Source: Bondarzewia mesenterica | Taxonomy: Eukaryota > Basidiomycota > Agaricomycetes > Russulales > Bondarzewiaceae | Length of the DNA stretch: 16,215 nucleotides | Reading direction: 5' to 3' | Assembly: GCA_004802705.1 (NCBI GenBank) | Contig: SGPL01000667.1 | Location: 1-16,215 of the forward strand | Notes under the pieces: model-generated | What the model was told of the DNA's origin: nothing | Database searches by the model: none | The model's input: the letters and a program-made list of their open reading frames with translations, nothing else | Program-made: the position numbers and the translations under genes | Shown here: positions 1 to 10,089 of the stretch, piece after piece | Position numbering within the stretch: the first letter of the stretch is position 1 | Layout of the letters: each line of letters begins with the position of its first letter

Positions 1-54
1 AGCCCTTTTCGGCACACTCATTGGTCTTGAAGGGCGGGCATCACCGACAAGAGC

Positions 55-648
55 ATGAGTAGGCCATGCGTTCAACAGTCCCTCTTTCTCTCTAGCGACA
101 CCACCACTGTGATTACCCTTGTTCAATTGAAGATGCCTGCCACTAAGTCCATCTCTGCCAAGCCATTGGATCGTCCTCACCGCCGTCCTCACCGCCCTTT
201 TCCCGATCCTTACACCGCTTCTAGACGAGCAAACACCACTGAGCCGACTTGCTTTTCTATGTTCTGTTTCCGGCGTCCCACCAAGCAATGTGCACTAGAT
301 ATGTGTCGTAAACACTGTCTGAGTCTGGGACCCGGTGTTTGTACTGTGAAAGGTCATCGCCAGCAAGAGCCTGTTCTTTCATCGTCGTCTCCCAGCAACA
401 GTCAATCCATCACGACCACTTCCTCAGCTGCATCTCTATCATCCACTCCATCGTAGGCCATCTATTCCTTGGAACAAGTCATGGCCGTCCCATGTCCAAC
501 TGACTCTTGTCGTTCCACCCCATCACTTCCTTGGCCTTCGCTCTCAACTATCACATCTATACCTCCTTCGACCACACTATCTTCCCTTTCGTCCAGTCCG
601 CCTTTGACCTGCTCAGCCAGTAGGATTTGTAGATTTGGCTCTTGTTGA
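55..648 (+). pseudogene. Decayed copy of a Cys/His-cluster hypothetical protein
   Basis: An open frame runs from ATG 55 (a second in-frame ATG is at 133) to TAG 454-456. The same frame then stays open for 63 more codons of Ser/Thr/Pro-rich sequence to TGA 646-648, so a single stop seems to interrupt a longer reading frame. Residues 66-101 hold a cluster spaced C-x4-C-x7-C-x4-C-x3-C-x7-C-x4-H, including CALDMCRKHC. The minus-strand gene at 747-2858 carries almost the same spacing (C129 to H164), so I read the two as relatives. The zinc-ribbon-like N-terminus and the C-terminal WPPPF block of that gene are absent here. The binding role is unknown; zinc or nucleic-acid binding is only an inference from the Cys/His pattern. 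It could instead be a short real protein ending at 456. Confidence 0.5.
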
Positions 649-746
649 CAATCAATATTACCATGAGAATGTATAGTTGCATTATCATCAGACTACAGAC
701 AAGGGTTACAAAACGATATAAGAAAAGAAAGGCCTCCGCCATCTAT

Positions 747-2858
747 CTACTGCTTCTTCTTCTCCCGCTTCCGTTCCCATGGCTGTCTCAAGGGTTGCGT
801 AAATGCAAAGGTTGACCAGTAGCCTTGTGGTGTGCGCCCAGCATTTATGGCAGCTTGACGAGCAGGTTCAGAAGCGTAGTTCCATCGCTTCCTGTTATCG
901 TAATATGTGGAACTGACGAACGTGCTGCCAAAGACTATTTCAAACCGGGCCTTCTGTTTCTTGATCGTTGCCGCAAGAGCATCCATGCGTTCAAAGCCAT
1001 CAACTATATCAACAACATATATGAACGGCGGTGGCCATATAGATGAACACGGTGGTGGACTGATAGCTTGGAACGACTCGCAAAGTGCGTCGGTAGAGTC
1101 GACAGGAGGCGCCGATGTGATGGTTTCGGTAACACAGATTTCGGGTGATGGCATAGGAGAGAATGGTAAAATAGATGGTGATGAGGCAGCTGAGATAGAT
1201 GGCGATACGGCACCTGATGAGGATAATGGTGAAAGAAGAGAATCTGTAGAATAGTCCTTCGAGCGGCTGCTTTGCTTCAAAGCTAAGCGTACAGCAGCCC
1301 GCTCTTGATGGATATTAAAACGAATGTGAGGGTCCTTCGAGTGTACTGTTGAATCATTAAACAAGCGATCTGCATCACGACAAATAGAAACACCACGCCG
1401 TCGAACATAGACGTGATCATCTGTATGAAGCTCGATGGTATGTGTTGGCAAGATCTGCATCCAGCGGCATAGACGGAGGTTGTACAGCTCAAAACATGTC
1501 GGAGGAACAAAAGACTCGTCGCCATCAGCTGAAAGAATTGAAGGAAGCTCTGTGAAAGACCAGTAGCGCCAGAGATTTTTAGGAACTTGCACATATCGTG
1601 TTGTAGCCTCAGATGTGTCCTAGGAAAAAAAAATCAATAAAAACAATGATGCAATCATATGTAAACCTACATACTGAGTCCCAATACACTAATATAAACC
1701 GCTGTGTCAAGAGACGCTGATGTTCTTGACGGTAAACAGCATCTGTATCTTGCTGGCTAAGATATACACTGCGCTCCTCTCGTGTCCAAGCCTCTGACAT
1801 CTGTGTTGTGTATGCAGGTCGCTTTGATGGTCCAGCTTCAGGCAGAGGCNATGTAGCANGACGTTTGCCCTGATATGCTGATGCGTCACCAACGGATGGT
1901 AATGGAGATGTTGCGCGGCACTCCTCGAGTGCAGTGGCTGATGGGATGCTGAGATCACAGTCATCCACATAAGTGGGTTGCACGCTATCTGTTAAATCAT
2001 TGAATATAACGGGAGTATAATCNCGATGCGCAAGTTGCTCAGACGGGATATCCGCATTAAAAATCCCTAAAACAAATGTTGAATAACAGTGCGTGTATGT
2101 GATCAGAAAGCGAAACACATACCAAGACCAATGTCTTGAGATTGATCGGCCTTGTTGTCCTGTGTAGGATCCTCAAACGTGAATAAAAATTGACTGTTCG
2201 ACAATGGCTGTAGAGGCAACTTGGCTAGCAGTGGCGAACATGTTAGATCAATGGGAGTCTGCAATGATGGAGGTAGCCCAGTGCGTATAGCCAGTTCATT
2301 GTAGGGGGCCCGTGAAGTTGTTGACGATCCTGCTGTATGCATAGCTGCAAGGCCTGATCGATCCAAGTGCCCGCCAGCATAAGAGCAACCACCATTGCTC
2401 TCACAATGCACCTTGCACATCGAGCGGCTACAGCCAGCTGCCACTCTGGTGCTCGTGCATGAAGGGAAGGCACATGGGTTTCGCTTCCAGTTCTGCAGTC
2501 CAGCGACAGCGGGCAGCTGAGAGGAGGCCTGTGATGCCGGTAAATGATGTGACGGTGTTGCAGATAGAATAGGCTGCGTGGGTGATGGCAATGTGGTGGT
2601 TTGTGTACGAGGCACTCGCTGATCTTTGTGATATGAGCGAGACGAGCGGGATGAGTGAGACGAGCGAGACAATGACAGATCACCAGGAAGAGAGGTAGAT
2701 GCAGTGAGTGCAGTCCCAGGCTCAACATCAAGGTAGTGCGTGAAATTGCAAGTGAAGCACCGTATGTAAACATATCCGTCCTTTCCTCGCAGAGGCTTCA
2801 AGTACTGGAAGCATTTCGGGCAGTGGTTCTTCTTGTGTATATCAAAGGGGGAGGTCAT
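747..2858 (-). CDS. Cys-cluster hypothetical protein of Agaricomycete type, 3 exons, 666 aa
   Basis: Exons on the minus strand are 2858-2123, 2066-1675 and 1619-747. The introns 2067-2122 (56 bp) and 1620-1674 (55 bp) both start GTATGT and end TAG, and all phases agree (2001 nt including the stop). The protein starts with a zinc-ribbon-like CPKC...CFTC (C13, C16, C34, C37). It continues with an Arg/Ser-rich stretch (about 62-75), a second cluster C129, C134, C143, C148, C152, C158, H164, and a long Ser/Pro-rich middle. The C-terminal block (about 571-650) starts WPPPF and contains DIVDGF and AGRTPQGYWS. From memory, that block recurs in multi-copy hypothetical proteins of mushroom fungi, but I know no assigned function. 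The Cys clusters suggest metal binding and possibly nucleic-acid binding (inference). Three undetermined bases (1850, 1859, 2023) fall in exon 2. The gene is divergent from the gene at 3590. Confidence 0.75.
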
Positions 2859-3013
2859 GGTGCTCCAGACCCTAGCGAACTGGCAGGGCAGAAAAGTAGA
2901 ACTGTTGAATGGGCTCGTAGTGAGAGGAACGGGTAGCGCGGGGCTCGCAGCGAGAGAAACGCGAGGCTCGTGGGGAGACGAACGGATAGCGCGAACGGTG
3001 GAGAGAACGAAGG

Positions 3014-3037
3014 TTTGACGGGCGTCTTGCCGTCAAA
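3014..3037. repeat. Hairpin-forming inverted repeat
   Basis: TTTGACGG (3014-3021) and CCGTCAAA (3030-3037) are perfect reverse complements around an 8-nt loop. More inverted pairs follow directly: AAACTCCG 3036-3043 with CGGAGTTT 3103-3110, and GTGCCGCCGGCAC at 3062-3074. The density of nested palindromes is unusual for a promoter and could be a remnant of a small transposon, but no target-site duplication was found. Confidence 0.6.
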
Positions 3038-3192
3038 ACTCCGACGGGATGCCGACATTGGGTGCCGCCGGCACTCCCGGACACTCTCCCGGAGTCCGAA
3101 GCCGGAGTTTCCAATAGTGAAATATTCTGGCTGCATAGAAAGAATTTACATCAGATTCTAATGCCTTTTTAGGCTGACAATGGACATATCAC

Positions 3193-3210
3193 CACGTGAC
3201 GAAAACGCGT
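3193..3210. promoter_or_regulatory. E-box (CACGTG) and MluI-type box (ACGCGT)
   Basis: CACGTG lies at 3193-3198 and ACGCGT at 3205-3210, seven bases apart within the divergent promoter region. In fungi CACGTG is bound by bHLH factors, and ACGCGT is the core recognised by MBF-type cell-cycle regulators. Both are short palindromes that can occur by chance, so use as real sites is an inference. Confidence 0.35.
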
Positions 3211-3371
3211 TCCCTTTGTTCTGATTCAGTGATTGATTCAATTTGTTCTTGTCGTTTGGGCCCTGGCAAACGTCGCTTTTCTTGTACTCTATGTACTCAG
3301 ATTCAAAACTCAGATCTCTATCACCTTAACACCTCGATATCCTTCATCCTCGTCTACACGACGTCAAGACG

Positions 3372-3399
3372 TTCAACCGTCGACGCGTCGACGTTTGAA
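3372..3399. repeat. 28-bp near-perfect palindrome
   Basis: The core CGTCGACGCGTCGACG (3378-3393) is a perfect 16-bp palindrome made of two tandem copies of the 8-bp palindrome CGTCGACG. It is extended by TTCAA on the left (3372-3376) and TTGAA on the right (3395-3399), with one mismatched pair (3377/3394). A further inverted repeat ACGTC-AA-GACGT sits at 3361-3372. The site lies about 190-220 bases upstream of the start codon at 3590, so it could be an operator for a dimeric DNA-binding protein. Confidence 0.6.
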
Positions 3400-3589
3400 A
3401 TTTGAACGCTGAACCCCGTGTTGGAACTTAGAAGGGTTCAAGCTTCAAGTACGTCGGAATCTGTATGCACAGGACTCAATCGTTCTTCCTGCACGAAGCT
3501 GATGGTTCAGTTTTGTTCAGACTATCCTTTCTTTGATATAGTAACAAACTCAAGGTCACCGCACACGAAACATCTTTTTAAGAGTGCCT

Positions 3590-6567
3590 ATGAATATTAA
3601 CGAGAATGATGACGGAAGTGACTATGATATCCTTCCTGAAGTCGGTCGGAAAAAACAGCATATTTCTGACTCGGACGATGAATCGTGAGTCATCGTGTCA
3701 CGAGGCCTGTTGAAAATTCTGTCGATCTGGTCTTTGAATTTAGGAGTACTGAGAAAGCGCCGTCGAGGGTGAGTGCATCGTCTATCGCATACAAAGTTCG
3801 CACTCAATTCTTGATCCATAGCGCATAACAATGTCCCCTGTTGACTCTGAGTACGATAGCATGCCGGCTCCTCGAAGGTTTTCTGCTACTACTTCGAATC
3901 CCGATCCTTTAGATGTGACTCGTTCCGACGCGAATCCCCCGGATGCCGCTCCCTCGAATTCCACCCTTGGAGTTTCGCCTTCTCAAAGTCGTGCATCTTC
4001 AAACAGTGCACCTTCTACTTTGTCTCCCTCGATCTCTATTCCTGTCGAAAACCCATTCCTTAGAAACCCATCTTCCTGGAAACTCCCCAGCACATCAGCT
4101 TTTAGCGTATACGCCAATCAGCCGCCCACTCTTCTTACTGTAGCGGCACCCGCGCCTGCACCCGCGCTTGTGGCGCCTGCGCCTGCGACAGCCGTAGAGC
4201 CTGTGCCATCAAAAACTGAGACGCAGGAGATGATGCCGGAAAAGGCGATAACAGGGAAAAAGAAGGAGAGAAAAGAAAAGGAAAATAGGAGGTGGCGCGT
4301 GCAAGGATACGTGAACCAACCCGAGCTGAGCGCTCAGAATGGAGGTACGGTCAGAGGCCTGAAGGGTCCAGGTCCGTACAATTCTCTCTATAGGGCCCAT
4401 ACGAAATCTCCAGCACCTCTTGTTCCCTCTTCAATCGTCAAAGCTGCAACTAAGGGGAAGAAATCAACCAGCGTAATTCGCCAATCTCTGCCGTCTTCTC
4501 ATGCGCATTCTGTACATTCTGAAGCTAATCGTTCCGCTTCAACCGCCACGATGCCGCCATCGTCCGCTGTGCCACCGCTGCCAGTGCCGCCCCCGAACAC
4601 AAGTATACATGAGGAGCCACAGTTTGATTCATACCCGAGCACGGACTACGGAGAGACAAGACATCACAATCATCCATCAGTACCGATGCCCACACCTCCA
4701 AGCAGCAGTTCTCGCGCGGCCTCATTACACACTATAACCCTCGACTTTTCACTGCATGAGCAGAAGGCTGATGCCAACAGGACAGCCGGTCGAGGGCCAG
4801 AATATGACGGCCAGACCGCCAGACAATCTGTAGGAAGGGATATTACAGACTATCAATACGATCATCAGTCTTTGCGATCCACCCCGGCACCAACGCCGGC
4901 CTCTCGCTCCGCTTCTCCGCCTGCGCCGTATCAAGCACCACCGTCCCCTTCCCCGTCAGCACGCCCGTACTCACCTTCCCGTTTGCGGTACTCCGCGTCC
5001 GCGACGACTCCTGCGCCTAAACTGCGCATGGTGACATTACTCATTGATGATCGCCGCAGTGGGTTTGATGAACTGGCAGAGATCTCAGTGCCACTGAAGC
5101 CCGCGAATGATTTCGAAGGCGGATATTGGGCGGATGCGGGGGAAGTCTGCGAGCAATTGCAAAGTGGGCCTTCAAGAATAGATGGTATGCCACAAAGTAA
5201 TTTTGTCAATACTTGACTGAATTGTATTCTTCCCTAGGGCCCGCAAAGGTGTATGCGATGCGTGGAAAATACCGGCAAACTCTCATGCGTGTCTCAGCTA
5301 ATAATGTCGAAACGACCAAGTCGGCAAACTTGAGGGTAGCAAAAGATAAATCTTTGTCGATCTTTGTGGAGGGCGTAAGTATCTTCATTCTTTCCTCTGA
5401 GAGGAAGCACAGCCTAAGTTCACTTTGTGTCGGACAGCTAGCGTCAGCCCGAGCCTGGACTGGCTACGATAACCCTGGCTGCCTACCTTCTCACCCGCCA
5501 CAAATCATGCCGATCACTAACACGGACGTAGAGATGAACTCACCGTCGCCCACCTATGTATCCCCGTCTCAGCCCTCTCAGCCGCTCACCCCGTTCTCAT
5601 TGTCAAGTCACAGTATGCAGGGTAGCCCCCGACGAAGTATGAGCCGCACGAGCAGTAAGCGCAAGCGAGCATCGTCCAGGGACTCCAGACTGTCCTATGA
5701 AATTCCAGCACGGTCGCCGGCATATCCTCGGTGCCCACCATCTCATGTGTATCGGAGTTCGGAGAGCGAGCGCAAGGATCGGCACTCGCACGACGACAAT
5801 GAGGTGGTGGAGGTTAAATCTGGTCTTTCGAATCCTCTGCCGAAGAAATCAAGGCGAGATGCTGGCGATGGTATCTCTGTTGATGCTCCAAGACTGGAAA
5901 GAAGACCGAGGCATGTCCAGGCAGCGCATGAACCAGTTGATGAGCACGCGTACAGGGTGCGGGATAAGTACCAATACAACGAGCCTTCACCAGCTGTTGC
6001 TGCATCTTCCATTGAAGTCTCCCCGCAAAGGGACAATGTCGATTCGAGTTCTAGGGTTAGGCATGCGTCGAAGAATGCGTCCACAACGATCGCAAATTAC
6101 ATGCGGTCGGTGATCAAGTATCAGCATGGCTGGCTTATGTACACTGATAGGAGGGCTCGAACGCTAAGTCACGAACACGCGGTGAAGCAATGTTGGTTTG
6201 TGCAAGACATGATGCACAAGTTCGTTGGTTCGTGGACGCCCAAGGAGTTGGGGGAGTACCAGGGACGTACGATTGAGCCTGTTCGTACAATCTCCGGTTT
6301 TCTTCCATCAGCCATAATGCTAATATACGATTGTAGGAGCATGTGGCTGCTGCTTTGGAAGTCTCGCTGGCCTGGTACAATGAGTGCAGGCAGATCCTCT
6401 CCTTACTCGTCAAATTCGGCGTGGGAGGCAATCTGTACGAAGACGACCGTGTTGTCGCCATTGCGATGGACAAAACGCTTAAAGTTTCGCCTGGTGAATT
6501 ACCAACAGAATTGTTAAATCTACTGCGGGCCGTGGAGGCTGACTGGATCGCAAACACTGCTCAATGA
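3590..6567 (+). CDS. Ser/Pro-rich hypothetical protein of Agaricomycete type, 6 exons, 897 aa
   Basis: Exons are 3590-3684, 3744-3768, 3822-5184, 5238-5374, 5438-6280 and 6337-6567, giving 2694 nt in a consistent frame. Introns are 53-63 bp, with donors GTGAGT, GTGAGT, GTATGC, GTAAGT and GTTCGT. The acidic N-terminus (ISDSDDES) leads into a long Ser/Pro/Ala-rich region with an Ala-Pro run near 4146-4198. A conserved-looking block follows (about 440-540: WADAGEVCEQLQSGPSRIDG, RGKYRQ, LSIFVEG). After more disordered sequence with basic clusters (SKRKR, PKKSRR; likely nuclear signals) comes a C-terminal helical block (about 755-897: YMRSVIKYQ, TDRRAR, MHKFVGSW, GVGGNLYEDD). From memory the RIDG/RGKYRQ block recurs in multi-copy hypothetical proteins of mushroom fungi; function unknown. 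ATG 3831 is an alternative start if the first two small exons are wrong. Confidence 0.75.
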
Positions 6568-6967
6568 AGCTACTTACGATCTCCTCTTCACATTAAATTT
6601 GGGCTGGGTCCAAATATAGGTAATTCGATCGAACTCTGATTATCTGGCCGCTCATTGTTCTATGTCCTCACTCATTGTTAGCCATGATTTATCACCCTAT
6701 GCGTTCTCGACGATACATATGACAGAATTACATCGTCGCTTCATGCGATTGCGCGCGCACAAAGTTTGCATCTTCAAAGTCCCATTCAGACTTGCAGAAT
6801 CTGCGTACTGGTTCCGGTGAGGCCTCGGAGGTTGTATGCTTCGTCCTTTATTTAAGTAACACCTAATGATACTGCATCCTGTTTTGGTGCTGGCCCGGGT
6901 CACGAAGACTGGTCATCTGTGCTGTTATCTCGAATCCAATTCTCACCGAAAAGCCGTAATTAGTTGA

Positions 6968-6973
6968 TATAAG
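6968..6973 (+). promoter_or_regulatory. Possible TATA element of the oxygenase gene
   Basis: TATAAG lies about 92-97 bases upstream of the ATG at 7065, a plausible distance for a fungal TATA box with a short leader. The rest of the 497-bp gap between 6568 and 7064 shows no gene, repeat or RNA I can support. Confidence 0.35.
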
Positions 6974-7064
6974 AAGGATGTTTGGAAGCCTTTTGAGGGC
7001 TCATTCGCCGTCGGTCTCATCCGTCCTATACATCCACCAAGGAATTTAGTGAAAGGTGACCACT

Positions 7065-8512
7065 ATGGATCGTTGTCTGACTCCTGAACAGCGAGAGCAG
7101 TTCCTCGCTCATGGATGGATTCGCATCGAGGGTGGGGTCCCCAAAGAGAACATAGAGCGCTTTCTGGAGAACGTGTGGGTACGATTGGGGTATGATCCCG
7201 ATGAAAAGTCGACATGGCTGAAAGAGAAGGTGAGTACATGCGCATGAGACAAAACGTACAGGCTCCGCTCATCGAGCGTGCATGAGATCCATATGCCCAG
7301 ACATCGCGAGATCGCGACGCCCGAGTTCATGCCAAAAGCTTGGGGGGCAATCTGTGCGTATCTGGCGATCCTGGCTTTTCATTTCTGCGAAAAGATTAAC
7401 TGGTACTTGAGCAAATAGGCGAGCTTTTGGGAGGAGAACAACGCATCGATCGCACACTTTTTGAGAGCTGTGGTGATAGCCTCATCGTCAATCTAGGCAG
7501 CAAGGAATGGGAGAGTGTGAGCGTTCCGTATTGTGGTCTCATAGGCACCCGGCTTACCTCAAGAGGGGACGAATTTGGAACAGCGCGAGATCCTGCCCAA
7601 GGACTTAGGAAACTGGCATATGTGAATTTATCAAAGCATCTCGATGACATGAAAATGCTGATTGCAGTGGACGGCAGTGACGGAGATTGGTGAGTCAAGT
7701 CAGTGATCAACACCAAATGTTCTTTACCTGATCTTGAATCAGGTTCACCCACTTTCTAGACTCGGGCGAGCAAGCTCTTGAGATTCTCATTCTATACAAC
7801 GACATTCTCCCCAGAGCTGGCGCAACATGGATCGCTCCTGACGGTATCAAGAATACTGTTCGATTGTGGGCTGTAAAGGTTCTGTATGACAGAGGGGACG
7901 ACTTACCACTATCATCATAGCCTGTATGATCACCCTGAAGGCACCAGCGAATTCTCGCAAGACCCTGACGGAAGCCGCAGCATTTGCTCCATCCAGACAT
8001 GCAACGACTTTGTGGAGGTCTGTCTAATGCCTCGCTGTATCGCATATTCAGCCTAGCTTACTTTGAAAAAAAACTCATAAAGCTTACTGGGAAAGCAGGC
8101 GATGTGATCCTGATGCATCCCTTCATGCCCCACTCAGCATCCAAGAATCATTTGCGCATTCCTCGTTTCATCACAAACCCATCGGTGACCCTGAAAGCGC
8201 CATTTAATCTGAATAGAGAGAATCCAGCAGATTATGTGCGCGTAGTCTCCTTTTTCGGATGTCTATGTCGTTTTGACGCTCTGTCAGTCGCTCGTGGAGC
8301 AGAAGATCCTTAACACCCTCGGCGTCACCTCCTTGCCAAGCTGGAAGATAACTGGAGAGCGGAGGCGCTTCACGCCTCGCACACGCGCGGGCAAAGATGC
8401 GTTGATCGTGGAGGAGGTAGAAAGGCTCAAGGCGCATGCAATGAAAACAGGTGGCACAGTGGAGAGCATGCATCTGAACGGTCCCGTTCAGTACCAAGTC
8501 ATCGTTGGCTGA
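7065..8512 (+). CDS. Phytanoyl-CoA dioxygenase-like Fe(II)/2-oxoglutarate oxygenase, 9 exons, 325 aa
   Basis: Exons are 7065-7229, 7287-7353, 7419-7516, 7584-7621, 7678-7689 (12 nt), 7743-7865, 7921-8017, 8083-8235 and 8288-8512. They total 978 nt and introns are 52-67 bp. The ATG at 7065 has context CACTATGG. The joined protein shows the PhyH-type Fe(II) ligands: H122 and D124 in NWHIDGDW, then H217 in MPHSASKN. R228, eleven residues after H217, fits the 2-oxoglutarate-binding Arg; human PHYH also has its Arg eleven after the distal His. Other family-like segments are GDSLIVNLGS, FLDSGEQAL and APDGIK. The substrate cannot be told from sequence; the enzyme is probably soluble and hydroxylates a small molecule or lipid. 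Donors GTGGGC (7866) and GTGAAT (7622) are weak but needed to keep the frame. The gene is convergent with the carrier gene, stop codons 98 bases apart. Confidence 0.82.
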
Positions 8513-8610
8513 ATCATGTGTCGGAAGAAGAATTGTTGAAGAGAGGAAGTCAAACTCGGGAGTGTCACAAAGATAGAATCTGTATGGTGCAATTGAGTTG
8601 GAATTGGGGA

Positions 8611-10089
8611 TTACATAGGAGCGATGCCGAGAGATGACCGCAATCGTTCGAAGGCAACAAAGCTCAAGATCGTGTGAGTACCAAGCTGATAGACTGGAGT
8701 TAGCTCCAAGTTGTCGTAGTCACAGTGAAATTGCAACCTACTCTAGCCCAGCACATCCCAAACCCCTTGAAAAATGCCATAGGGCCTTCTTTCGTCACAA
8801 TCTTCTTGATGCAGTCGGAGACGCTTCTATATTGGCGTCCATTGTCATTCATCACACGCACCTTGACAACGTCTATGTATGATAAAGAGAACCCATCATC
8901 ATCAAGTTGATGCCGGCAAAATCGACAACTTACCGACAGGATTAGATGTGACTGAGCAGATGAACCCAGCGAACATGCTAGCCGTGAAATGAAGCGGGAA
9001 TCCCTCATTCATTATGCCACGCTGCTTTAACGTCTGCTTGATCTGATCATATGAACATATTTGTGATACGGAAAGCACAATTCCTCGGGCTGTTGTTGCA
9101 TCCACGCCGCGATACAGTGCGCGGATGCCTCCGAGGGAAGAAGCGCCCGACCGTGCACCTTCATGCCATATCGTCGAAAATGCATGTCTTGTGTTGTTGT
9201 AAGGGCTTCCATCGGGATAGTATGCCTGCATGCGCACTGGAAATTTTCAACCTTTCTCTTAATGCACAAAGTCAGATAACCAAATTTTAATCGTACCTTT
9301 CACCAGATCTGTTGGGTTGGCGACAGCCCTGAGAGATGCGATTTTCGCATGAATGAGATCGTACATGCAGTCGATAGATTCGGCTTACGAGCCCAAGGTT
9401 GCCGCAACAGTTGCAGCTAACACCTTCAATGTGAAAGCGTCACTCGATATGGATCCCGATGCAGCGTGGTATAATCTGAAGATATAAAGTGCACCAAAAG
9501 TGAACGAAAGATCCTTACAAAAATATTGACGGACGAACTTACGAGGTCTTAAAGTAATCGTAAGTACCCATCCGTATGCCGGAGTAGACAATCTCGCGCA
9601 GCATGCTTGCAGTCAGGCCCTTCATGAGACTCATAACACCCTCGGAGCGCGCCATCTGGACGCCTACGGCCCAAAAGGTATGAGTCCCCGATCCGGGAGC
9701 TGTGCCACAATGTAAGAGAAATTCTGTTTGTGCGGTGAAAGTCCGTACCATGAGTCCTTAATTGTTGTCGAACCTATAAAGGTATGTGGTACATGAGGAT
9801 CGCGCTACGATGTGGTAGCTTACTTTGATACTGAAGACGCTGTCGTCAATGAGAAGGTTCGCATCTTCGAATGAGAAGAACTAACATGTCCAGTGGATTG
9901 CTGACGGCCGACGCGAACATGTCTGCGAGACTCGAACAAATCAGGTCAAACACAGTGGAAGATAGGATCATTCCACTTACTGCTTATCGCTGCGGAGGCG
10001 AATATAAGACCATTCTGCGAAGTCGTACTTCTCACATTGCTCGTGAGATCATTCTCCTCCGAGATGGGTATACTGTCCTTGAGCGGCAT
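8611..10089 (-). CDS. Mitochondrial carrier protein (SLC25 family), 10 exons, 320 aa
   Basis: Minus-strand exons: 10089-9981, 9922-9886, 9830-9824 (7 nt), 9773-9749, 9699-9543, 9475-9389, 9328-9297, 9236-8934, 8872-8742 and 8685-8611. They total 963 nt and introns are 49-67 bp. The protein has the three-fold carrier repeat: PLDIIK (46-51), PTDLVK (146-151) and PVDVVK (251-256), each matching PX[DE]XX[KR], about 100 residues apart. Each repeat has the usual later glycine-containing segments (LMKGLTASMLRE, ALYRGVDATTARG, AFFKGFGMCWARLG). Length is normal for the family. It should sit in the inner mitochondrial membrane with six helices and exchange small metabolites. IRMGTYDYFK and the C-terminus LSFVAFERLR suggest the dicarboxylate/oxoglutarate/UCP-like branch, but the substrate is not settled. 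CCAAT on the minus strand (10142-10146) lies about 55 bases upstream of the start. Confidence 0.88.

Larger units (their letters stand above)
2859..3589. promoter_or_regulatory. Divergent intergenic region between two accessory genes
   Basis: These 731 bases separate two start codons pointing away from each other (2858 on minus, 3590 on plus), so they must hold both promoters. No convincing gene is visible: the short open frames here lack family features. The region contains imperfect GCTCG/GAGAGAAACG-type repeats (about 2900-2990), a cluster of nested palindromes (3014-3110), an E-box next to an ACGCGT box (3193-3210), and a 28-bp near-perfect palindrome (3372-3399). Confidence 0.7.

Noticed and set aside
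7517..7693. Continuous reading through 7517-7693 as one exon of the oxygenase
   Set aside because: It would replace the HID iron-binding motif by AVDGSDGDW. Splicing at 7517-7583 and 7622-7677 gives the expected NWHIDGDW with proper GT-AG borders.
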